Source: Blasia pusilla (Eukaryota > Marchantiophyta > Marchantiopsida > Blasiales). From it: DNA of 64,000 nt. Where the stretch lies: assembly GCA_050084515.1 (NCBI GenBank), contig CM114274.1, forward strand, positions 5,766,001-5,830,000, given 5' to 3'. A program made the translations under genes and the position numbers. The notes beneath the pieces were generated by a model. That model was not told the origin of the DNA. It saw only the letters and a program-made list of their open reading frames with translations, and did no database searches. Below, one piece after another: positions 20,764-31,705 of this stretch (position 1 is its first letter; every line of letters starts with the position of its first letter).

Positions 20764-22099
20764 TAAGAACTTAAGTTTTGATAGTCCTTGTGTGGAAAAG
20801 TGAAAAAAAGTGAAAAGGAGAGCTTCTCCAACTTCCGAAGATTCGGAACTCAAGTTTCTATACCCCTTGTTGGTGAACGTTGTTCAAGAAAGGAAGTGGT
20901 ATATGGTATAGCTTTCCCTCTCTGAGAGGTTGAAAAATGTATGGATGTCGCTAGTATGGAGGAACTAGTGCCACTATTTTGGAGCCGTTAGTAGAGTGTA
21001 GGTAGAGCTGCTATCCATGGAGTTAGTGGAGTTGAGGGGAGGCATGGGAACTTAAGTTCTGATTGAGGAGAGCCCTCCCATGAGGTAGTTGGGAGTAGAG
21101 CCGGGAATAGGGAATCGGAACTGAAGCTCTGATTTAGCAGCAAGGTCATCTCTAAGGCATGGCACGGTGCGGCAAAGGTGACAATGGAGCTGGCAAAAGG
21201 AGATTTGGAACTCAAGTTCCAATTCGAGCACAATCGAGCGGCTTGAGCCTAGACGTGGTTCAACTGCATGGTGGTCTTCTTGATGGCATGACAACGATCG
21301 GCGCGGCGGGAGTGACAAGGAAGCAAGGAGATATTGGATCTAAAGTACCAATTCAATCAGAGTGGAACGTCTCAAATGTGGTAACTTCTATGACGTAGCA
21401 CGGTGCGGCCACGTAGGATAGTAAAGTGAAGCCATGAGGTAATTGGAACTTTAGTTCCATTTTTGCCCTTGAGTTGTGGGTTTTCTCTACAGTGAGATGG
21501 AGAGGATAGGAAAGAGGTAATAGGAACGTCAGTTCCAATTCCACTCTTCATTTGGTTGGGTTCTCTCTATAGGGAGATGAAGAGGATAGTGAGGGCAATT
21601 GGAACTAAAGTTCCAATCCCCTTTGGCGCAGGCCTACGAGGTAAGGTCGGTGAGACTTTGTAGTTACAGCACGATGTTGAGAGGAAGGAGAGAAGAATCG
21701 GAACTGAAGTTCCTATTTTGTAGCTTCTTCAAGTGGGGCACGGCTCTTTCTTTCAAGTGCGGCGTGGCATGCGAAGCGAAGAGGGAGGAGTGAGCAATTG
21801 GATCTAAAATTTTGATTCAGCCAAATTCTTTAATAAATTTGTAATTTCACTTGGCGAAAATGCTGGTACTGGCTGGAAATGCGCTCCTCTTTTATTTATT
21901 TCACACATTCTGCTGATTTATTTTGAAATTACCAATAAGAGAAGATATTTATTTTGCTTGTCTTTGAGATGGCCCTCTCAGTCACTTTTGGAAAATTTGT
22001 GAGCATAAATATTGTGACTCGGCTTTGGTGAAGTCGGGTTCTTCTTCTATTTGGTCAGAAAGAAGGACTAAACCAAGGGATTTGGAACTCAAGTTCCAA
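20764..22099 (+). repeat. Degenerate repeat array punctuated by a palindrome (12 sites)
   Basis: Imperfect copies of the 18-base palindrome TTGGAACT-nn-AGTTCCAA start at 20764, 20843, 21045, 21115, 21205, 21334, 21443, 21521, 21599, 21698, 21798 and 22082. Perfect arms are at 21205, 21599 and 22082. Spacing is mostly 70-130 bases. The DNA between neighbours is itself related in places: 21460-21520 and 21539-21598 share the words GGGTT.TCTCTA and GAGATG.AGAGGATAG. Short open frames on both strands repeat an ELKFQ-like peptide, which is just the translated palindrome. No protein gene is supported. Confidence 0.8.
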
Positions 22100-22439
22100 T
22101 TTCAGCGCTCTTTTTCACGTGAAGCAATTTCAAGTAAACTTGGTTGTCCTTAGTGCAACTAAAAGTCCGTCTTGCAAGAAAGTTACCGCCGATTCCAAAA
22201 GTCGCCTAGCTAAAGTGGGTGAAAATTTCAAAGTTATAATAGCACCACCCCCGGAGAAAAAACTCCCCGGGAAAAAACATGGACCCCTCAAATTCTATCC
22301 CGCTTATCCCTAGGGAGGTGGAAATGCACAATGATTAGAAAGGCATATGAAGGAAGAGGAGAAGCCATACGGCATTTATTGCAAGCACGTAGTGTCCGGA
22401 ACCACCAAAAGAGGATCCGTAAGTGCAAACGCCGTCTCC

Positions 22440-22700
22440 CACAGCGGCGGGCTCAGGCTGTGGGAGACGCCGGCGCTAGAGGCCCACTTAGTAGTAGTCA
22501 TAGCTCTCTTGTTGTTGCTGATATTGTCTCTGCTGTTGGTGAGTTTCGTCGTTAGGGGGGGGAATGCCCCCTTCTTCCTTTTCTGGTCGTGTTGTGGCCT
22601 TCAGGTTTTGACTCTTTGAGTCCCCCTCTTTTGTACTTCCGATGGGTTTTCCATCACTCGTTTTTATCGAAGTGCATCTTTCGTAACGAATCAATGTTTG
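22440..22700 (+). repeat. Dispersed retroelement 3'-end-like repeat, copy 1
   Basis: This segment aligns with the reverse complement of about 54375-54625. Shared words include AGAGGCCCA.TTAGTAGTAG, TGCTGATATTGTCTCTGCTG and GATGGGTTTTCCATC. The ending (G-rich run, pyrimidine-rich stretch, then GGGTTTTCCATC and TTTTTATC) resembles the 3' untranslated end of plant LINEs. The homology is clear; the LINE label is tentative. No poly(A) tail is seen. Confidence 0.6.
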
Positions 22701-24339
22701 GGGAGGACCGGGGTTACGTGTTGAGCTAGCCGGAAGAATTTGGAAATTTCTGATCCGGTTTCTCAATTACCGGCCAAAAACCGATGGTATAAGTATGTTT
22801 TCCTTTGTATTTGTGTATGTTTAGCCCACCGGAATACAAGAAATTTCTAAATGTACTGTTCAATTTTGTACCGACCAGAAATATACCCGTTCTCACGAAA
22901 AACTACCTAGACCTAGGAACGAAAGAGTTTCATTGTGGGACCTCTGAAATGTTCGAAACCATGAGGGTCATGAATACAACTTTAATATACTTGATAAAAC
23001 TCCTACTATAAGAAAAATCTCAAAGGGTATGGGAGCTCAAAGTTGAGGGACTAGAAAAGGGAAGGAGAACCCCTTAAAAAGTAATTTCATCACATAAAAA
23101 AAAACCGTAGAAATGGCCCCAAAACCACAAAGTTGAGGGATTAGAAAAGGGAAGGAGAACACCTTCAAACGCAATTTCATCACATTAAAAAAAAAACAAA
23201 AATTTGGCCCCAAAACCAAAAAGTTGAGGGATTAGAAAAGGGAAGGAGAACACCTTAAAACGTAATTGCACCACATAAAAAAAAAAGGAAGCCGTAGATA
23301 TGGCCCCCAAAACCACCACTGTGAGTTTATTTTATTGACAGAAAGTGGTTGATGCTCCCGAACTACCGGCGACAGCGTGAAGTAGCCGGTGAAGCTTAAC
23401 GCTAACTGGATACCGGTTCCTAATGTTCAATCTTCTTTCAGCACAGGAGAAGCTATAGGTTCTTGACGCAGTGGCCACAAAGTCTTAGTCTCTTGGCTCC
23501 TTCCTCCCTGGCATTCGGGCATTTATGAGTGGCTATGGCTTTCACTTCTGTTCTCGTTTCTACCGGCGTATATCGGACTGATCAATGTTCAGCTGGGGAT
23601 TTGACTGGTTAATTTGCATTGATCTTCGACGAAACGTTTCAGAATCGTAGCGAAGTCGTTGTCAAGTTTCTACGGACGATGGTCGGTTTTGTGTAGACGA
23701 ACGCTGGTGAATCTAGGAATCAGTTGAGCAAGTCCTTTCAAAGGCCAGGCTGAATTCAAAGCGCTCTTTGTTTCGGTTTAGCGTAGCCATATTCTCTGCG
23801 TGCATCAGATCTTGATATCATTTTCGTTCGCGACAGCGTCCTAGAAATGAGTCACATTTGACCTTTTGAATGCCCGTACATTCAAAAGGTTCGAGAGGCT
23901 CGTCTTGTGCGACCGCCCGCTCCCCCCACCCCCACCACGCGGTTTTATGAGGCGATGGGATTTATTGATTGAATTTTTGTTCTTACATGTGTACATGATG
24001 TCCGTTCGGTCGGTTCATGGAGGTGTAAAAGTGGCCTTCATGTACTATTGTGGTTTCTTGTAGCCACATGTGACATGAGATTTCATCACTTAACCACTTT
24101 TATAGGAATCATTCAATCCAAAATTTCAAGATAAGTAAAAGAAGAAATGATGTCCAACATATAATTTGTGGAAAACCAATAAGTTCTCACTAACCACAAC
24201 GAAGTTCTCAATCAAGAAGTCCGATCCAAATGAAGGTCGAGCAAGTTCAGGAGTTTAAGGTTGAGAAAAGTTTAGAACTACTTTACTGTGACGGAAATCA
24301 AATCACTACATATTTCCACCTTCATTTGGATCGGTTGAT
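22701..24339. other. Intergenic, no gene seen
   Basis: Apart from the tandem repeat at 23038-23318, nothing is recognised. Around 23.4-23.9 kb the sequence is GC-balanced and includes a short frame starting ATGGCTTTCACTTCTG near 23537 that stops after about two dozen codons. It could be the remnant of a first exon, but nothing continues it. Confidence 0.4.
23038..23318 (+). repeat. Tandem repeat, three ~90-bp units
   Basis: GTTGAGGGA.TAGAAAAGGG starts at 23042, 23131 and 23223, giving periods of 89 and 92 bases. Each unit ends in a poly(A) run of variable length followed by ATGGCCCC.AAAACCA. The differences in period come mainly from the poly(A) runs. Confidence 0.9.
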
Positions 24340-24610
24340 TTTTGCCCTCACAGACATGGTTGCACAAAAATGGACAAGTCCTACTTTAGGACGGACAAGT
24401 CCGGACATAGGTTCCAAGAGATGGAACCCACACTTATAGTCCATGGTGGAAGGCAAGGCAAGGCTGAGTGGAGCAATGAAGGAGGAGGGACCGGAGATGG
24501 AGGGAGGAAGAAACGGAGGAGTATGGAACACAAAGACAAATAAGAGAGAAAAAGAAAAAAGTGACACCCATATGGACAAGTCCTTCCATAAGACGGACAT
24601 AAATTCACGG
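24340..24610 (-). repeat. Dispersed repeat R, uninterrupted copy
   Basis: The minus strand matches the sequences flanking the Ty3-type element (6046-6145 joined to 16059-16260), with the middle uninterrupted at CCTCCCTCCATCTCC. Two direct copies of an ATGGACAAGTCCT word (about 24371 and 24571) bracket part of it, each containing the palindrome GGACAAGTCC. Confidence 0.65.
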
Positions 24611-24917
24611 ACACGAACTTTGTCTAAATACAACCTTACTCATAAATAATACATATATCTTACATAAAGTTATTCATGAATCCATGAACCGCAACCGTGG
24701 GTGGCTCATACAATCCAACAAAGGCCCTTATATAGAAGTTTTCTAACTAAGTGATCAAATTTTGTGCAAATATGTATGATATCCTTGGACCCAAAATAAA
24801 AAATGTTTGAAGAGCTCTAAAAAGAGATATAGAACGAATGAATTCAAACTTGTTCTTATCACTTACATCAAAAGGTAATCTATATTACCATATTAATATA
24901 GATAGGCTAGCTCTAGT

Positions 24918-25773
24918 ATGGGTGTGCCGGCGGGCCCGGATCCCAGGAGGAGGGGTAAGGGAACCATCGATCTGAAGGTGGAGAGCGGTTTCCTGAACGT
25001 GTACAAATCCATGAATCCTGAACGCGAGCAGATTCTGGGGGCGGTGAAGCGATTGGTCGACAAGTACAAAGAAGAAGATCTCAGCTTCACTCTCACGGGC
25101 CACAGCTTGGGAAGTGCTTTGGCTATGTTGTGCTCGTACGACCTCGCGGAGTCGGGATTGAACATTCGCTCCGCTGCTCCCGCGCTGCCGGACGACTGGT
25201 CTCGTGCTGGTGAGATGAAGGATCTCGATTCGAAGGCAGATGATCGAGTTCCTATCACCGTTCTCTCTCTCGCAACCCCGCGAGTGGGTAACATTGCTTT
25301 TACTCACTGCGTGACGGAGCTGGGGATCAAGGTACTGCGAGTCAGTCGTCAATGTGCACGATCGAGTGACTAGAGTCCCGGGGATCATACTCAACGAAAG
25401 GTTGGCGTGGATCAATGACAAGGTGAAGTTCATCTTCCACGAGTTTTTCGAGAAGACGCTTCACTGTTAATGCCATGTGGGTGTTCCGCTGAAGATCGAA
25501 AACTTCCTGGAGCCGACGACCGATCCGATCCATGCTCACAATATGGAGGCGTACCTCCACCTTCTGGATGGCTTTCACCGCAACCGTCAACCATTCGAGC
25601 TCACAACTCCTCGTGACATCGCTGTGGTCAACAAAACCTCCAACTTTCTGACGAAGCACCACGAGATACCGCCCGAGTGGTGGCAGCAGGCTCACAAGGA
25701 CCTTCTGATGAACTCCCGTGGCCACTGGGTTCTGCAAGAACAAGATCCTGAAAACTTCCGCGAGCCCGAATGA
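24918..25773 (+). pseudogene. Phospholipase A1 pseudogene, 3' half (plus strand)
   Basis: The frame 24918-25373 matches the intact minus-strand phospholipase gene (47559-49280) from about its residue 290: [11 protein letters not shown], then [11 protein letters not shown] with the catalytic Ser, then [10 protein letters not shown] frameshift near 25340 breaks the VNVHD stretch that carries the catalytic Asp. A TAA near 25468 interrupts, and 25477-25773 continues with HAHNMEAYLHLLDGFH (catalytic His) and PPEWWQQ to a natural-looking stop. The first ~290 residues are missing here. They are found about 270 bases downstream, on the opposite strand. Confidence 0.9.
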
Positions 25774-26043
25774 TCACCTTCTCGCAGATCGAGCTCTCCA
25801 CATTTGGTTTTTCATGTGTACATTTCCACCCTTTGCCCGAATTTCACGATTTAACATATCTACATTCATGATCATGAGCTCCCATCGCCCATCAAATCAC
25901 GATTTCACCACCACCACCACCACCTGGTTACTTCAAAATCTCCTTCAGACTCAGATAAGCATAACCTGGAACTCGAAGCCATCGTTTCCAGGCTGTGCAA
26001 AGCTGAATTCCTCTGGTGAGAAAATTTCTCAGTAAAGGCCCTA

Positions 26044-26610
26044 GCTATATGGTATCAGCCACCCATGACACGTCCATGAGATTCTCGATGCACTCGAGCT
26101 TCGTGACGGTCCCTCTCCAAGCGACGACGATATCACCAGCCTCACGATTTCGGACGGGGAGGTCGACGCGGCCACGAAGCACATCCAGTAAGTTGGAGTC
26201 TTCGCTCCATTTCTCGTGCGCCTCGGAGTTGCGGAAGATGCGGTAGCCTGCGGTGGCGTAGCCTGCGGTGGCGTAAAGATTGTCGGTGACTTCATATCAT
26301 ACTCGCGGTTGCGGAGCTTCACTTCGTCCAGCAGCAGCTGCTTCGAGAATCTGCAGCTGCCGCAGAATTTCGAGTGGGTTTCGTAGTCGAACGCATCGTA
26401 TGTCGCCTGCGCGAATTCGCCATAGCGGATGACCTCGCCCCGCGGAAACCGGGTCTATGGGATCGAGGAGCCCGGCCCAATCTCCGGCGCCTTGGATCTC
26501 TTTCCACCTCGCTCCCACTGTCAGATGTGAATGCGGATGCCCGGTGCAGTGCTCGGGCTCGAGCTCCAGCTCTAGCTCTAGATCATCCGTCTGCTGCGGG
26601 AAGCGCATGT
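26044..26610 (-). pseudogene. Phospholipase A1 pseudogene, 5' half (minus strand)
   Basis: Read on the minus strand, three frames together match residues ~140-283 of the intact gene: ARWKEIQGAGDWAGLLDPID, then IRYGEFAQATYDAFDYETHS and KFCGSCRFSKQ, then VTDNLYATAG and DIVVAWRGTVTKLE. Homology stops after ENLMDV, close to the point where the plus-strand half begins. A 15-bp tandem duplication at about 26243-26272 doubles the ATAGY codons. The transit-peptide part was not found. The two halves face each other, which fits inversion of about 24.91-26.04 kb within one ancestral minus-strand gene. Confidence 0.85.
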
Positions 26611-27362
26611 TGTCCCCTCCCGGCTCCTCGTCCTGCAGAAGAGCATCGCCGGTCGTCGCTTTTGTCGTGGCCGCAGGGATCTTATCACCCGCACCTCGTG
26701 AAGCATTAGCGGATTGCGTGCTCGGCTTCCGTCATCGCACCTGATGCTCAAGCCTGGCAGCCCGCTCTCTGGTGGCCGACGTCGATGGTGGTGGTGCGGC
26801 TCCTCCTGTGCTGTGAGTGCGGAGACTGGAGGACTCTTCTTGAAGAAGGGATTCTGCGATGCAGCGACGCGGGCTGTTTGGCGATCATGGAGAGCGCGGA
26901 CTGCCTGAAAATTTGCCGGGATTGTGAATGCGGGATCCGCCGCGAGAGATTGGATCACGTTAAGAGAAGATCGTGTGCGAAATATTCTGTAGTCTAGAGT
27001 AGGCTGGCTGAAAGGGCGAATTTCCCATTCGGAGTGAAGTCTCATGACTGATCTTCATCTCAGATCCATGCTCTTCAACTTTTCTAACAACGTCGGTTAG
27101 TCAGCAACCTCTGGCACCGGATGGGTAACTACTTCGATGGCCAGTCGATCGATCGACCGATCGATCGATGTATCTAGACTGGGCGACTTCTGAGGTAGAC
27201 TAAACGAAAGTTCTAACGTTAGAAGCGCGGTTCCAGATAAAGATCTCTACATGGGATATTCGAGTTTCTATATCAACAACCTCTCAAGATCGTTGGAGTC
27301 AGCCAGGTATTTTGCAGTCGTCTGAGTGGATTTCAGAGCTGGATATGTAGTGAGTTCTCGTT

Positions 27363-27414
27363 GTACTTACGACATATCATGAAGGACATATCATTCATGA
27401 TATGTCGTAAGTAC
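27363..27414. repeat. Perfect 20-bp inverted repeat with 12-base loop
   Basis: Arms 27363-27382 (GTACTTACGACATATCATGA) and 27395-27414 are exact reverse complements. The 12-base loop repeats part of the arm (GACATATCAT). It would form a stable hairpin in RNA or extruded DNA. Confidence 0.95.
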
Positions 27415-27536
27415 TAGCCAACTACGTACATGTACTTATACATCTGCGTATGCATATCTAGAAAGTGGTAGCAATATTTGCACGTCTTGACAGACGTATG
27501 TACAGGATGCAGGACTGGATATGTCCTCGATCTTTA

Positions 27537-27576
27537 AGCTCTGGACTTCAGGTAACAACTTGTGAAGTCCAGAGCT
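27537..27576. repeat. Perfect 14-bp inverted repeat with 12-base loop
   Basis: AGCTCTGGACTTCA at 27537-27550 is mirrored exactly at 27563-27576. It lies about 120 bases from the 20-bp hairpin and has the same loop length. Confidence 0.95.
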
Positions 27577-28182
27577 CCGAATCGACTTTGAGTGCTTCAG
27601 CTAAGTCGACAAGTATTTGTCGGACTTAGATCGGACCAGCTAGCCATCCAAACGCAATCGTGTCTTGACGCAGGATTTCAGTTGAACCGAGAATTCCATA
27701 CACTCAATCAGCTAGACCAAGGTGGTGCTTCGACCATAACCCAAGTAGCTGAGCTACACATGTCATTGGTTGTTGAAACATTTTAGATAGCTCGAGCGTG
27801 ACCATCGAGTGTCTCAAGAGTCAGGGTTTACGCTGAATTGTATGACTTGAATAGTGTGGTGCTGCAGTCGGTTCGTGGCTTAATATATGGACACGATCAA
27901 GACTCTTTAAAGAGGCCGTGGCTCAAACTTTCCTCATACAACCCACCTACGTTCGCCATGCAATGGATGCGAAGCTTTTGGCAGGAGCGTCTAGAAGGCC
28001 ACTTCTCCACATTTGAGTCACTGTTGTCAAATGGGTAGTTTCGAACGAGGGCCCATGCCTGCCTTTCTTTTCAGTTGCTGACTCTTTTTGTCCATTGTTT
28101 TTTTATCTCATGGGTTCTCCCATAAACGCTTCCTCACATACCCTTTTATCGAAGCTGGAAAACGAAGTTCAGGTTCTGCTGC

Positions 28183-28420
28183 GAGATGGGATGCACAAAC
28201 AATTCTCTGCCTCAATAGTAAGGCCCCAAAAAATTTTAGCCATATGTGGACTTAATACCAAACGAACTTGGTCAAGTTACTACGAACCCCTGGAAGAATT
28301 GTGGATAAAGGGTGGGAAATCCCGAGAAACTCATCAAGAAATCTCTAGAAGTCACAATACATCAAGGCAGAATCTAGTCACAATACGTTAAGGCAGAGAA
28401 TTGTTTGTGCATCCCATCTC
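28183..28420. repeat. Perfect 30-bp inverted repeat, 178 bases apart
   Basis: Arm 28183-28212 (GAGATGGGATGCACAAACAA...) is the exact reverse complement of 28391-28420. Inside, a TCACAATAC..TAAGGCAGA word occurs twice in tandem just before the second arm. This suggests that the second arm arose by an inverted duplication event. Confidence 0.9.
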
Positions 28421-31400
28421 TCAATTCATCAGGGAAGTCATATCTACCCACATATTGCATGCGACTAAGTAACTTAGCTTGACAATCTCAGTGTAGCGCT
28501 CATGAAGCTCAGTGGTCCCGTCCGTGCACACAAACCATCATCGGGAGGAATTTGGGAGTTTTTACACAGATCCTAGGGATTTCGAAACGTGATAGCAACT
28601 AATTCACGTGTAAATTGATCGCTTTTTGAACCACCACGTGCGTGTATTCTCTTGAAAGACAAGCGAGATCCACTGGCCAGTCGCTTGTTGACTCAATTGT
28701 CACTCAAGAATCGTGGGTTTGTACACCTTCTGCTTTGATCAACGGGGAATCATGCATGTGTAAAGTGGCTTTCGACAGATCCGATTGGTGATTCAGGTGA
28801 CATAAATGAGTGCTCGGTTTAACGAGGGTTTCTAAAGTGGCTTTTCAATGGCAAATGTCAACAAAAGGACGAAGTTCATGTGCTAAGTATACAGTAATTC
28901 CAGAGGAGGAAAGGTCCCTCTTCCTTCAGGAATCAGGCTTCATGTTACTTTCACTGTTGGGTCTCGTGGGAATTAAGTGCTCCAGATCGAGAACTTCAAG
29001 AGCTCGAGTAACAGTAGACACCATGCCCATATTTATCTCATCCAATAGTCTCCACTGGGTAAGATGGAGTAAGCTTTCGCACCAGTGGTTCAGTCCAAGA
29101 GCATCCCATCCACTTTTCAGTTCTTCTAAAAGCTCACTGGAAAATCAAATCTCCTCGCCAGCGATTGAGCTATCACTACAGTAACACAGTTGCTGCCCAG
29201 GTTTCGATCTAGGAAATCTCAAGACTTCGGATTGTGGGACCATAGACTCAAGTCCGATCCTCATTCACTGACTGCTCCACTCCACCTTAGAATTGAAGCA
29301 TCCTCACTACGTTTCATTTCATGCTGGTGCTCGTTGCTGGAGAATTGTGGTCACCAGATCGATAATTCCCAGCCGTCGACAGTCGAAACCCTACCTCATT
29401 GCTGTTGAGTTCATGTATAGGAAATCGAAACTATCGCATTCCTCGTGACTGATTAATCGGATGGAGCAGTCGGACGAGTGTGAACCAGACGCAGCGCGTG
29501 CTCGATCGCCTGTTTCCCCTTCCTTCATTCTCTCGTATGAACACTGGATATGTAGAATTGTGGACAACTCTTACGCCTGTCATTGAAACTCTTCTGCTCG
29601 AAGTGAGAAGAAGAAGGGAATTCCTCCAGCCTCGCGTAGATCACCCAGGTGTCATCAAGAAGGCCAACCAAGACTTTGTGTCTCTGGATCCTGTATTCGT
29701 GGACCAGTTCGTTGAATTATCATTGTGGCATCCTTCTCTCGTTCAGTGAAGTCGGGGGAAGAATGGTTTGAAGGGTTTAGTTATTACCTTTCTTGAGGTT
29801 TATTTTATTAATAAAGTGGATATATTTACTTATAGATGTTAATAGTATAGCCCAGGTTTTGGTTTTATTTTATATTAATGGGTGGAAAATATAATTATTT
29901 ACGGAATCGGAAAGAAGATTAAAAAAAAAATTAAAATTTTACTTCATTGATAGGGAGGATTATGTGGAAGGTTAGTAGACAAGTGCTAACACTAAGTGGA
30001 ATAAATCCAAAGGTCGTTAATAAGTGGTTCATATCTCCATTCACATCTACCGTTGAGAAGTTGTCATAGGATAGAATAATGGTGGAGCCTCTATACTACT
30101 AATCCACTTAGCACCCACATGCCACCATAAGCATACTTGGAAGGAGGAGAGAGAATTAATTTATATGTCCTAATGGAAGGGGTCCGTAACTAACTTCCAA
30201 AATTAGAAAAGTGCCATTTTAAAACGAAATGATGTATTTTTTGAAAGATAGAGCAATTGAGGAGAGCTATGGAGTTTGAAAAATGAAGGGGCACTCTCTA
30301 TAGATTAGTATGCATGGTGCTTCCACTTGAAATGGAAATGGAAATTGGTGGAAATGATATGAAAGGTAAAAATAGCTAAATCAACTTCTCCTTTGGATAT
30401 TTCCATTCTATTCAAATTTAAGTTTCTTTTTTTTTACAATCTATGTAGTGATTTTTACTAGTAGGAGGATTTACTTTTCTACCCCTATGTTTGTTTGACA
30501 AATGTCTCTACTCACTCAAAAAGTATTTTTGTGGATATATGGTAGGTGAACTTGGGATTGATTGGTAAGGAGATCAAATATCGCTTCATCTCACTTACAA
30601 TATATTGCTCATGGTACCTATTCGAGATAAGGTGATAGACAACTGTTCATGGAAAAATACTTATTGGAAATTTGGCAAGTAAATGTTGATTCAAGTGAAT
30701 ATTGGAAAATAATTGTTATTAATTAATATGTGATAGTTATAAATAGATACAACTCAATGACATTCTATGGTTGGAAACAAACTCGAAACTAAAAAACATT
30801 GCTGGTTGCTGCAAACATAAATCATTCATATTCATATGTATATATAAAATAATTGGCGATCCCATATGCATAATAAGACAAGATAGTGAGACAATAAGAC
30901 AAAATAGAGAACATATTTGAAATTCGTTGCTTAAGTTATAAATAGTAAAACAATGTACTAATTATGATAAACAACCAAAAATTTAGAATTTTTTCCTCAA
31001 TTCATATTTGATGGAAAGAGAAAATAAATTTTAATGGAGAAGGAGTAGATTTTGTTTAAATTTTATGGAAGGGTAAAATTACTTAGCGGATTGGGATATC
31101 ATTTTTTGAATGGAGGATTGTAATTACTTCTAAGATTTTAAAAAATAGAAACTATAATGAAAATTTGAAATGAATAACGTGATTAGTTTTAAAAATAATC
31201 GCGTTAATTCACATGTGATATTTTGGGAAAGGAAAATGATTTTGAATGGAAAAGGAAAATGATTTGGTCAATGAAAATTACCTAAGATTTTGATTAGTGA
31301 ATGTTATTTGGTGGGAAGAGTGGAAGGGGAAGAATAGTTATTGTTCAAGATTTTACACATGAGTGAAATTATTTAAGGAAGATGGGTTTTATTTAAAGGT

Positions 31401-31680
31401 GAAATCTTCTTACTCTTTTAAGATTTAAAAAAGTGGAAATTATACTTAAAATTTAAAATTAAATACAATTTCAAAATTTAAACATAATTTTAAAAAAATA
31501 TTATTGACACCTTTTTTTTAAAGCCCTTCTATTGACACATGGCAATTGGACAACAAAAAATTGTTTCACATGATATGGGAAGCAAGAATTTTTTTTTGAA
31601 TTTGTGTGCAACATCATTAATTCCTTCCCTTCATGAGCTATACACTAACAAAAGCTCTTCAAACGTTTTTTTTACTTTCA

Positions 31681-31705
31681 TGCATCGCACGGGCACCTTA
31701 CTAGT
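31681..31705 (+). repeat. Helitron-like 3' terminus, degenerate
   Basis: TGCATCGCACGGG is followed by CACCTTA and CTAG|T. The right hairpin arm GCACGGG is intact and the left arm is eroded. A possible 5' start, TCTATACTACTAAT, lies near 30091, which would give a non-autonomous element of ~1.6 kb. The flanking A expected at its 5' end is absent. Confidence 0.35.

Noticed and set aside
22347-22619. YCKHVVSGTTKR stretch resembling a BED-type zinc finger of a hAT transposase
   Set aside because: Too short, second Cys/His ligands not in frame, and the downstream sequence belongs to the 3'-end-like repeat.
26045-26062. TGGTATCAG resembling a retrotransposon primer-binding site
   Set aside because: The match is nine bases, lies at the edge of the phospholipase pseudogene, and no LTR precedes it.
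27140-27180. GATCGATCGACCGATCGATCGATG run considered as a CRISPR-like or regulatory palindrome
   Set aside because: A simple GATC repeat; short, no spacers and nothing regulatory to connect it with.
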